Positions 16,990 to 24,150 of a stretch of DNA of 39,648 bases are shown one piece after another (within the stretch, counting starts at the first letter, position 1; each line of letters begins with the position of its first letter). The position numbers were made by a program, and so were the translations under genes. The notes beneath the pieces are model-generated. The model was not told the DNA's origin, did not search any database, and saw only the letters and a program-made list of their open reading frames with translations. Origin of the DNA: a virus. Location of the stretch: positions 1 to 39,648 of IMG/VR virus record IMGVR_UViG_3300032053_000193, one strand, 5' to 3'.

Positions 16990-19398
16990 ATGTCATCAAT
17001 TTATCACGATCATAATAAAGTACGCATAGGTCATGTGACAAATATAGATTACGACACTAATCTATGTGAAGTTCAATTTTATGATAAGCTTGGTGGTTCT
17101 AGACAAAAAGTACATCTTTGTCATCCTTATGTTGGTCGTGGTTGGGGTGTTCTTGTTGGTGTTGAGATAGGCTCCATAGTAATAGTAACCGAAGAACATG
17201 ATGGAAATATACGACTATTAGGATACTTACCACATCCTCATTTTTTTAATGATGATGTTAGTAAATTTAATGATGTTAGTGATGACGAGTCTCCATATAA
17301 GAAAGCTCGGTCTGGAGAAATAGTTCTTCAGAGTAAGGCAAACTCTCACATAGCCTTGAATAGTGCTGGAGACATCGTTTTAGAAACACCAGAGGGTAAT
17401 GTTATAGAGTTAGACAGAGAGTCTGATACTATTTTTCAACAGAGCTCTCAAAGATTACTCATTAGTGATGCAGGCAAGCTGGTTTGTGGTGTTGTTCGCC
17501 GTGATGTTAGAAGTCTTGAAGAGCGTCAGCTTGATGTTATTTTTGGTGGTAGTACATCACTAGGATTTGATCTCGATGTCTTCACAGAGACGATAGGTGT
17601 TGACCCTAATTATCCTAACATTGGCACAGAGGGTGGCAAAAATAAACCAATAAATCCAAATCTAATCCCAGGTTTGGTAGACCCTTATTTTCCACCTACA
17701 ATTGAAAAAGGGCGTGGTAGTGGTGTTAATATTTCTGACATGCTTAATCCAGCTCTCACAGAGTGGAGAATGGAATTAGCAGAGTTTGGCGATGGTAATC
17801 CTGGCTTAGATGCACCACTACTTAATGATCAAGCTAAGTTTCAAGGACATTTAGAACCTAACACACTTGCCGACATTACACTAGGAACAGTGGTTAATGA
17901 GGCAGGAAGGCAAATTCGATTTGATTATTATTTTGGAATGCCTTTTAGAGAAATCAATGGTAAGATTCGTGGCAAGGGGCATGGTGCAGCTTGGTCTACA
18001 TGGACTAATCAAAATGGAGTAAGCTGGGATCATCATTTTGATCGTTCTAATGCATTAAAATCAAAACAATCTATTAAGCCTGATGCCATTGCTGCTCCAG
18101 GTCAAAATCAAGGCAGTGAGTGGACAGTGGATACATATGTCCAAAGTGCTACTGCCTTAATGTTTAGAGCTTTACTCCACACAAAGGGTGTTGATAATTT
18201 TGGTAGAAAAGAAACAGAGCTTTCTATTGCATTTAGGTCTGGAGATGAGAAGCGAGTTCAGCAATCCTTACAGAATTCTTTTTCAGGAAGCTTATGGGAG
18301 CTTGCAATTGATAAAGAAGGATTAACAAAAGTAAATATTCCAGCAGCTACTAATATTAATGGTTTAGAGCCTTACAGAGAAGGTCGTAGTCTATTAATGA
18401 ATATGGATGGAGATGCTACAGTCACCATTGGTAAGCAAAAAGCTACTGGCAACTTTGGATTACCTCGTATTACAACAGATTTTTTCCTGAATCGAAATGA
18501 CTATCCAAATTATGGACGTAAGGACAGAAGTCTTACCCTGGATATGGCTGGTAATTTTGAAGCTTTCATTGGTGCTGATGACAATGTAAATCAAAGCATA
18601 ATGTTACAAGCTGATGGTAGTATGGCTCTTTCTCTTGGAAAAGAAGGCACTACTGGTATTACGAATAGAAGTGGTACACCAGCTGGTGTCGACAATTTGT
18701 TTGACAAACCAATAACCAAGGCTGCTAAAACGACCACCAGACAAGATAGAAGTTTAACTGGTAGATTTGCGGGGAACATTGAATTAGAAGTTGGTTCTGA
18801 TCAAGAAGCAAAACAATCAATTATAATTTCTACAACTGGTGGAAATGGTTTTATTTTCGGTAAGGATAAAGACGCTCAAAGTATTAAGATGGCTACCGAT
18901 GGTGGTATTCATATTCAAATACAAGGACCAATGAATGAGAGAAGCTATGCCTTACATATAGACGCTAAAGGTGTAATTCACATAGCAGCCTCAGGCGATG
19001 TTCAGATTGAAACTAAAGGAAAATGTTCAATAGATGCTGAAAAAGATATTACAGTTAATAGTAAGGCTAATATAAACATTGAAGCTGCTAAAGATTTTAC
19101 TGTGAAGGCCGGAAAGCGAATTCTAATGAACGCTCCAATTATAGAATTGGCGAACATAGATAGCCAAGACAAGATTAGAATTGAACAGGCTAAGATAGAG
19201 ATGTCCACACAAAGTATGAATATAATATCTCCGTCAGGTATTAGTATGTTAGGCAGTGTGGGTATTGTAGGCAAATTTGCTGCTCAAGGTGCTCCAGGAG
19301 CCCCTATACAGAAGATAGCTCGTATTGGTGATTTAGTTCAAGTAGGTCCTTCTATTGGTCAAATTATCTCAGGATCAGGGTTTTCTACTTCAGCTTAA
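16990..19398 (+). CDS. Baseplate central spike (gp5/VgrG/gpV-like) with PAAR-like end
   Basis: This 802-aa protein is the membrane-puncturing spike. Residues ~9-80 form the OB-fold (VRIGHVTNIDYDTNLCEVQF, then WGVLVGVEIGSIVIV). Residues ~105-165 begin a beta-helix (GEIVLQSKANSHIALNSAGD). Residues ~280-440 are an inserted domain I do not recognise. At ~467, ~514 and ~588 a repeated 'RSL-AGN' module begins, followed by 'QSI-DG-GK' strands. Residues ~640-760 are regular beta-helix repeats (GDVQIETKGKCSIDAEKDI). The C-terminus (777-797) reads ARIGDLVQV...GQIISGSG, like a PAAR tip motif. No lysozyme domain (as in T4 gp5) is visible. The ribosome site (AAGAG) is weak and close, so coupling to the hub gene is likely. 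Confidence 0.88.
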   Translation: MSSIYHDHNKVRIGHVTNIDYDTNLCEVQFYDKLGGSRQKVHLCHPYVGRGWGVLVGVEIGSIVIVTEEHDGNIRLLGYLPHPHFFNDDVSKFNDVSDDESPYKKARSGEIVLQSKANSHIALNSAGDIVLETPEGNVIELDRESDTIFQQSSQRLLISDAGKLVCGVVRRDVRSLEERQLDVIFGGSTSLGFDLDVFTETIGVDPNYPNIGTEGGKNKPINPNLIPGLVDPYFPPTIEKGRGSGVNISDMLNPALTEWRMELAEFGDGNPGLDAPLLNDQAKFQGHLEPNTLADITLGTVVNEAGRQIRFDYYFGMPFREINGKIRGKGHGAAWSTWTNQNGVSWDHHFDRSNALKSKQSIKPDAIAAPGQNQGSEWTVDTYVQSATALMFRALLHTKGVDNFGRKETELSIAFRSGDEKRVQQSLQNSFSGSLWELAIDKEGLTKVNIPAATNINGLEPYREGRSLLMNMDGDATVTIGKQKATGNFGLPRITTDFFLNRNDYPNYGRKDRSLTLDMAGNFEAFIGADDNVNQSIMLQADGSMALSLGKEGTTGITNRSGTPAGVDNLFDKPITKAAKTTTRQDRSLTGRFAGNIELEVGSDQEAKQSIIISTTGGNGFIFGKDKDAQSIKMATDGGIHIQIQGPMNERSYALHIDAKGVIHIAASGDVQIETKGKCSIDAEKDITVNSKANINIEAAKDFTVKAGKRILMNAPIIELANIDSQDKIRIEQAKIEMSTQSMNIISPSGISMLGSVGIVGKFAAQGAPGAPIQKIARIGDLVQVGPSIGQIISGSGFSTSA

Positions 19399-19405
19399 GA
19401 GGTGA

Positions 19406-19852
19406 ATGATGGTATATGAAGAAATAACTACAGTGATAAACGACTTAAGTGCTGCAATATGTACCAAGTTGGGGGATTTGAATACTACTTTTACATCTTT
19501 AAATACAAAGGTTGACACCTTATTAACAAAGTTAGATACTGTTAATACTACTTTAGGTGACATAGGGACATTGTCCGCTACCTTAATAGAAGTGAAAGAC
19601 TTATTACTAGCTCAGTTGGCTAACTTTGATACCAATACAGGTAATATGAGTGTGCAATCTAATAATCTGACACAGATTGAAGCTATAGAGCAAAGTTTAA
19701 TTGATCTTAATGAAAAGTTAGATGCCTTGAAACCAGCCTTTAGTGAATCAGGACCACAGAGCTTGGCACAGAATGTACAAGACTTAAGAGATATTACAAA
19801 AGAGTCTTTTGAGGATACTAAGAAACTAATGAAAAGAGCAGGACTTAAATAA
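19406..19852 (+). CDS. Small coiled-coil protein of the baseplate region
   Basis: This 148-aa protein is mostly heptad-repeat coiled coil between residues ~8 and ~110 (LGDLNTTFTSLNTKVDTLL and similar), with Leu, Val and Ile at regular spacing and Asn, Asp and Thr between. The C-terminus is short and basic (LMKRAGLK). No family is recognised. Two adjacent ATGs (19406 and 19409) are possible; GAGGTG at 19399-19404 fits the second better, which would shorten it by one residue. It follows the spike closely and its stop overlaps the next ATG, so the two are probably made together. A trimeric connector or tail-tip accessory role is inference. Confidence 0.6.
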   Translation: MMVYEEITTVINDLSAAICTKLGDLNTTFTSLNTKVDTLLTKLDTVNTTLGDIGTLSATLIEVKDLLLAQLANFDTNTGNMSVQSNNLTQIEAIEQSLIDLNEKLDALKPAFSESGPQSLAQNVQDLRDITKESFEDTKKLMKRAGLK

Positions 19853-21276
19853 TGGGTACCTTTAGTTCACTAGAGAGTGGTGAAGCGATTCTTGGTGTAT
19901 CTACTAAGAATCCTAATGCTGGATGTCCTAAAAACACAGATGCAGCAGGAGTTGCTGGCGCTGCACTTGTAACTGCTGGATTGTTAGCCACTGCAGCTGC
20001 AACCACTATAGGATTGTCTATGGCTTCCAATGGTCTTACAGCAGGACAAAGTGCTGCCAATGAGACCTTAAGTAATGCACTTAGTGGTGCATTTTCATCA
20101 TCAGACGCAGCAGCAGCAGATGCACAGGCTGCTGTCAATGCAGGTCCAGGTAGTGAGGCTAATGCTAAGTTGCAAAGTGCTCAAGGTAATGTTAAATCTG
20201 CTCAGACAGATGCAATGAAATTGGCTAATGAAAAAAAAGCTGGAGCTGATTCTAAGACTGCTGATGCACAAGCAAAGATAGCTAGTGCAAAGCAATATCT
20301 TTCTGAGAAAACATCTGAGGCTAACTATCTTACTACTAATGGTCCACAAATGGCAATGGACATGGGAAAAACTATGGGTAGTGCTGCCTTACGAAGTGCA
20401 CCTACACCTAAGTCTCCCATTCCTCCAACTCCTGCACCTAGACCTGTTCCCGCAATACCAATAGGGATTCCAGTTCCTGCTGTGGTTGTTCCAGCTGTAG
20501 TATCTAAACCACCTGAGGCAGTTGCCATATCAGCGCCAACCTCTCCGTTAACTGATCAATCGAAAGATAAATTGTATAAGAAAACAGATTCTACATCTAC
20601 TACAACAACTCCTCTTGCGGTAGAGGAGAATCTTACACAAACTGCATTGTCAAAAGATGCAACAGATAAGTGTTTTAGCGAGCGAAATAAATTGATTCAA
20701 AAATTTCAAGTAAAGTTTTTTAATAAGGTTAGAGAAGTTTTTGAGTCAATGGAAGATAAGAGGACGGCGTTGAAGGGGAATGGCTCACGGAAATTTTGTG
20801 AGCCTGGTGGATGGTTTTCGAGTGATAGGTCTGCCTTTGCTTTCGTAGTGTGGGTTGAATATGGGGTTAATGAGACAATTTTTGCTCCAGAGATAGTTAA
20901 AGACAATATAGAATATCAAGATCTTTATGCAAAATATCTTGGAGCGATAAAAGAGAGTAAATTAAGAGATGTACTTAGGTTGAAGTCCCACGAAAAAACT
21001 CTTAGTGCTTATATTAATTATCAAGCTAAGTGTGAAGATCTTCCAAAATATCAAAAGATAGTAGAAGAAGCTATTCAGGCATATGAGGGAGTAGGGTCAA
21101 ATGAGAAACAACTACTTGCTGACATAAACGACCCTCTCTGGGTTTATGGTTTTTATTTTCAGGGACTAGTTGAAAGCGAAGATGTTATTCCAAATGTTAA
21201 AAACTTTTTTCAGTGGTACTTAGGTGTTGCCAACGCAATACGTAAGTTGAATGAGATAGTTAAATTCAGCGTATAG
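19852..21276 (+). CDS. Unknown baseplate-region protein with hydrophobic N-terminal segment and Pro-rich linker
   Basis: I do not recognise this 474-aa protein. Its ATG shares a base with the preceding stop (TAATG), with AGGA eight bases upstream. Residues ~31-58 (AAGVAGAALVTAGLLATAAA) form a long hydrophobic, small-residue segment able to cross a membrane. Residues ~60-165 are Ala-rich helix. Residues ~183-232 are Pro-rich (PPTPAPRPVPAIPIGIPVPA), followed by Ser/Thr near 245-253. Residues ~270-474 form a globular helical domain rich in Lys, Glu and aromatics. The layout (membrane segment, spacer, rigid linker, globular head) suggests an ejected or membrane-contacting tail component, but no motif proves it. 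It lies in an unassigned cassette between the spike and the gp25-like gene. Confidence 0.55.
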   Translation: MGTFSSLESGEAILGVSTKNPNAGCPKNTDAAGVAGAALVTAGLLATAAATTIGLSMASNGLTAGQSAANETLSNALSGAFSSSDAAAADAQAAVNAGPGSEANAKLQSAQGNVKSAQTDAMKLANEKKAGADSKTADAQAKIASAKQYLSEKTSEANYLTTNGPQMAMDMGKTMGSAALRSAPTPKSPIPPTPAPRPVPAIPIGIPVPAVVVPAVVSKPPEAVAISAPTSPLTDQSKDKLYKKTDSTSTTTTPLAVEENLTQTALSKDATDKCFSERNKLIQKFQVKFFNKVREVFESMEDKRTALKGNGSRKFCEPGGWFSSDRSAFAFVVWVEYGVNETIFAPEIVKDNIEYQDLYAKYLGAIKESKLRDVLRLKSHEKTLSAYINYQAKCEDLPKYQKIVEEAIQAYEGVGSNEKQLLADINDPLWVYGFYFQGLVESEDVIPNVKNFFQWYLGVANAIRKLNEIVKFSV

Positions 21277-21298
21277 ATAAAACAAAGGAACGTAAATT

Positions 21299-22549
21299 AT
21301 GACAGTAACAGGAAGCAACTGGCAAACACTGACACTTGGAAAATTGATTCCAGCCCTTGATCCTGATAAAGAAGGGTCTTTGGCTAGTCGTATGAATTGT
21401 GAAATATCTAAAATACAAAGTTCACTTGATGATAATCTTACAAAGGCTACCAACCTCATTGATTCAGCAGCTAATGTTTTAAAGTCGGTAGGAGCCTTAG
21501 GAAATCAAATTAGTGTTCTTCAGAATGAAATTGAAAATTTGATTACCAACGCTGTAAATACAGGTGTGTATATGCACACACTGGGTTTGAATCCAATATT
21601 TAGCTTGACATCTCCTGGTGCTATATCTGCAGAAATAGCTAGAACCTTTGCAGTATCAAAGATAAGCGATCCCAATGTTCCTGTTTTTAAAGGAGAGGGT
21701 TTAGCCATAGTTGGTGGTGTGATGATACTGGTAAGCGCACCTAATGTTCAGGAGATGGTCTCGTCAATACAAAGGTTGTCAGTAGTGTTTCCTGTGTTTA
21801 AGCAGGCCATTTCTACATTTAGTGAGTCTGTGAGTGAAATTCCTAACATTATAACAGATGAGATTATAGCCCCTATTGGTGAGAGTGCTGCTGAGTTAGG
21901 CAATGCCTTTGCTGATATGGAAGCTAAAGATTTGTATAGTTCTCAGCCTTTTACTGATTTGTTTAATCAATCTAGCAACGATGTTGACACGCTTCAATTT
22001 GATGGGTTTGAGACCAAGGCATTTGATAAATGGTATGCTCTTCGTCTTTCAGATTTAATTCCAGCACTTAATCCAGATTTGGTTGGCTCACCAGCAAACG
22101 CCATTATGAATGCAGAAAGAGCTCTTGTAGGTGGTGGAATATCTCTTTTAAATCAAGTGGGTACGATTGGTGACTCTGTAAGTCAAATTGCAGCGTCGGT
22201 TAACTTTTTAAATAGATCATTAAATAAGTTAGCTGGTGATGTAAAAAATTTGGTTAAAGCAATTGGCCAGACTGGAATGTTTATTCACGTTATTGGTATG
22301 GATTGCACAGTAACTAATAATGAACAATTTATTAATGCGTGTCGATCAGCACTTCACGATTTATCAGACAACAATAGGCCAAAAGCTGCTGGCGACATGT
22401 TGGCCTTTGCAGGTATGGAATTGGTTTTTGGAGCTGCAAACCCAATAGGGTTGTCTGCTCAATTTAAAACTATTGGAACAGTGTTTGGTGGAATTGAAAC
22501 AAGCATAAAGAAGGTGGGACCCAAGGCGGGCAACCCATTTGGTGATTAA
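21299..22549 (+). CDS. Unknown protein made of an internal duplication
   Basis: This 416-aa protein has two related halves. Copy 1 begins at residue 8 (WQTLTLGKLIPALDPDKEGS) and copy 2 at 245 (WYALRLSDLIPALNPDLVGS). Later parts also align: NTGVYMHTLG at ~87 with QTGMFIHVIG at ~324, and GLAIVGGVMILVSAPN at ~134 with DMLAFAGMELVFGAAN at ~366. Each half is a long helical region followed by a small hydrophobic domain. A linker of roughly 75 residues separates them. No known family or catalytic motif is visible. AAAGGAA eight bases before the ATG supports the start. The 'MxL/FAG-x-x-LVFGAANP' strand looks like a buried core, so a structural role is likely. Confidence 0.6.
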   Translation: MTVTGSNWQTLTLGKLIPALDPDKEGSLASRMNCEISKIQSSLDDNLTKATNLIDSAANVLKSVGALGNQISVLQNEIENLITNAVNTGVYMHTLGLNPIFSLTSPGAISAEIARTFAVSKISDPNVPVFKGEGLAIVGGVMILVSAPNVQEMVSSIQRLSVVFPVFKQAISTFSESVSEIPNIITDEIIAPIGESAAELGNAFADMEAKDLYSSQPFTDLFNQSSNDVDTLQFDGFETKAFDKWYALRLSDLIPALNPDLVGSPANAIMNAERALVGGGISLLNQVGTIGDSVSQIAASVNFLNRSLNKLAGDVKNLVKAIGQTGMFIHVIGMDCTVTNNEQFINACRSALHDLSDNNRPKAAGDMLAFAGMELVFGAANPIGLSAQFKTIGTVFGGIETSIKKVGPKAGNPFGD

Positions 22550-22550
22550 T

Positions 22551-23711
22551 ATGGCACGTCTTGATGGTCAGCGTTTTGCGGATCTAGCACTTAACGTTTT
22601 TGCAATATTAAGATCAAATAAGATCGCTAACGAGAGTTATGTAGATGCATTTATTCGCATTATTGGACTTAAGCCCAATATGAGTGCAGATAAAATGAGA
22701 GCACAATCTGGCGATTTATCTTCACGCACCAATGCTCAAATTTCTAAAACTGTCAATGAAGATCAAAACGCTCAAGTAAGTACAGGGCAAAAAGGACAAA
22801 CAGTAGTTGATGCTTTACTCAAAAGTCAAGACGATAATAAAAAGCGGACACGACAATTGGCTGCTGCTTACATAGAAAATTTACTTGTTTTATTAAGAAG
22901 GTGGGGGCGGGTGCAAAGAGGGCAGCAAATTAGACGGATTGAACGTCAAATTGGCACAATACCTACTGACCCATTTGACCCTACCTTGATAGGTGGCACA
23001 CCTGTGCAACAGGTGCAATTACATATAGGTCGTGAAAACGCTGAAGGATGGCGCATTGAAACGGTAGATATTGCTGAAACAGTTAGAAAAGTAAATGAGG
23101 GTCTAAAAGAAATTGAAACATCAAAATTAAACAAATCATCAGGTCAATTGACTCTGCAATTGAGTCTTTATAACTTAATTCTTGAGCAAATTAGTTTGTT
23201 AATATCTAACGTTCCTCAAGACTCAATGGGGGCCCTAGGTGGCGCTTTTATCAGCATTTTAAAGGCACCAGTGGCGGGCCTTGAGCAAACAGGCCGTAAA
23301 ATTGAAGCAAATAGAAGATCTCTCGCAGTAGAATTAACAAAATTACAGGCTCAATCGTCATTAAATATCGATGGTATTGTATTAGATACGGGGGAAACGT
23401 TTTCTCTTCAAAACGTCTTACAGGGCCTATTGTTTTTAGCAGGCAAATTAGAGTATAAATGTAAGAATTGTAAGTTTTTTAGCCAAGGTGAACGTATCAG
23501 TGATTTACTTCCTCCTGATATAGAAAGAGAAAATGCGCAATTTGGTACAATATGCGTTTTCAGTTTTGAAGGCGGAAAGGGATTGCCTGCTGTTTCCAAT
23601 TTTTCATGTAAGGAAGTTTGGAAATTAATAGACAATGATTATTGGCTTGCCAACGATCAAGTGATAGAGGATTTTTTGAAGGCCTTTTACTATAAAGAAG
23701 GTGAAAAATAA
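22551..23711 (+). CDS. Unknown baseplate-region protein with a four-cysteine C-terminal motif
   Basis: This 386-aa protein starts best at ATG 22551, where GGTGAT stands four bases upstream and the previous stop ends two bases before. A longer frame from TTG 22539 is possible but has no better site. Residues ~1-120 are helical and basic. The middle (about 175-275) contains long helices, with a small hydrophobic stretch near 215-240. The C-terminal ~85 residues hold four Cys: C304 and C307 (KCKNCKFF), C335 (TICVF) and C353 (NFSCKEVW). That spacing suggests a zinc or iron-sulfur site, as in small phage tail-tip metal domains. It lies immediately upstream of the gp25-like gene with a TAATG overlap. 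Function is unknown; a hub or wedge accessory is likely. Confidence 0.55.
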   Translation: MARLDGQRFADLALNVFAILRSNKIANESYVDAFIRIIGLKPNMSADKMRAQSGDLSSRTNAQISKTVNEDQNAQVSTGQKGQTVVDALLKSQDDNKKRTRQLAAAYIENLLVLLRRWGRVQRGQQIRRIERQIGTIPTDPFDPTLIGGTPVQQVQLHIGRENAEGWRIETVDIAETVRKVNEGLKEIETSKLNKSSGQLTLQLSLYNLILEQISLLISNVPQDSMGALGGAFISILKAPVAGLEQTGRKIEANRRSLAVELTKLQAQSSLNIDGIVLDTGETFSLQNVLQGLLFLAGKLEYKCKNCKFFSQGERISDLLPPDIERENAQFGTICVFSFEGGKGLPAVSNFSCKEVWKLIDNDYWLANDQVIEDFLKAFYYKEGEK

Positions 23712-24139
23712 TGTCATTCGATGTTAAAGCTATTAGTGGTGATGTGGAAATAGCTTCAAATGGCGATCTTGCTAGGGTTGTAGATTCAAATAAATTAGCT
23801 CAAGATGTCATTAAATTATTAAATACACCTCTTAATACAGACCCATTGAATCCTGGTTATGGTTCCCCTCTCACTGTTGAGCAGATTGGCGAAGCAATGT
23901 CAACAGAGGGGTTAGTAGAATATGCAAAACATACTATTGCGCAAGCTTTAGAGCAATTGATTACCTTGCAGACTTATCAGTCAACCTTCCAACAACTATC
24001 AGATGCTGAAACATTGATTGATTTTGAAACACCCATTGTAGAACAAGATCAAGTCGATCCAAGGCAATTTAATATTGCAATAAATGCTATATCTAGAAAT
24101 TTAACTCCATTAACAATTGCATTAGTAGTACGTTTTTAA
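23711..24139 (+). CDS. Baseplate wedge protein, gp25/gpW/XkdS-like
   Basis: This 142-aa protein has the size and layout of gp25-like baseplate wedge proteins, which connect the wedge to the sheath and start sheath assembly. Residues ~1-60 show 'G DVEIASNGDLARV', a helix with LAQDVIKLLNTPLNTD and the turn NPGYGSPL, typical of XkdS and gp25. The C-terminal strands (FNIAINAISRNLTPLTIALV) match the usual end of the fold. Its start overlaps the previous stop (TAATG), with AAGGTGA six bases upstream. The J-like gene follows at 24151, the standard W-J order of P2 and xkdS-xkdT order of PBSX. Confidence 0.85.
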   Translation: MSFDVKAISGDVEIASNGDLARVVDSNKLAQDVIKLLNTPLNTDPLNPGYGSPLTVEQIGEAMSTEGLVEYAKHTIAQALEQLITLQTYQSTFQQLSDAETLIDFETPIVEQDQVDPRQFNIAINAISRNLTPLTIALVVRF

Positions 24140-24150
24140 GGAGAATATAA

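Noticed and set aside
16990-19398. Lysozyme domain in the spike protein, as in T4 gp5
   Set aside because: The region between the OB-fold and beta-helix shows no Glu/Asp/Thr lysozyme motif; the inserted segment (~280-440) is unrelated by eye.
20230-20280. Second in-phase A AAA AAA run in the gene at 19852 as a possible frameshift site
   Set aside because: The -1 frame meets a stop after about 15 codons, no stable hairpin follows at the right distance, and the main frame continues as a coherent protein.
22539-22550. TTG start for the four-Cys protein, giving four more residues
   Set aside because: ATG 22551 has a well-spaced GGTGAT, whereas the TTG overlaps the previous gene without a better site.
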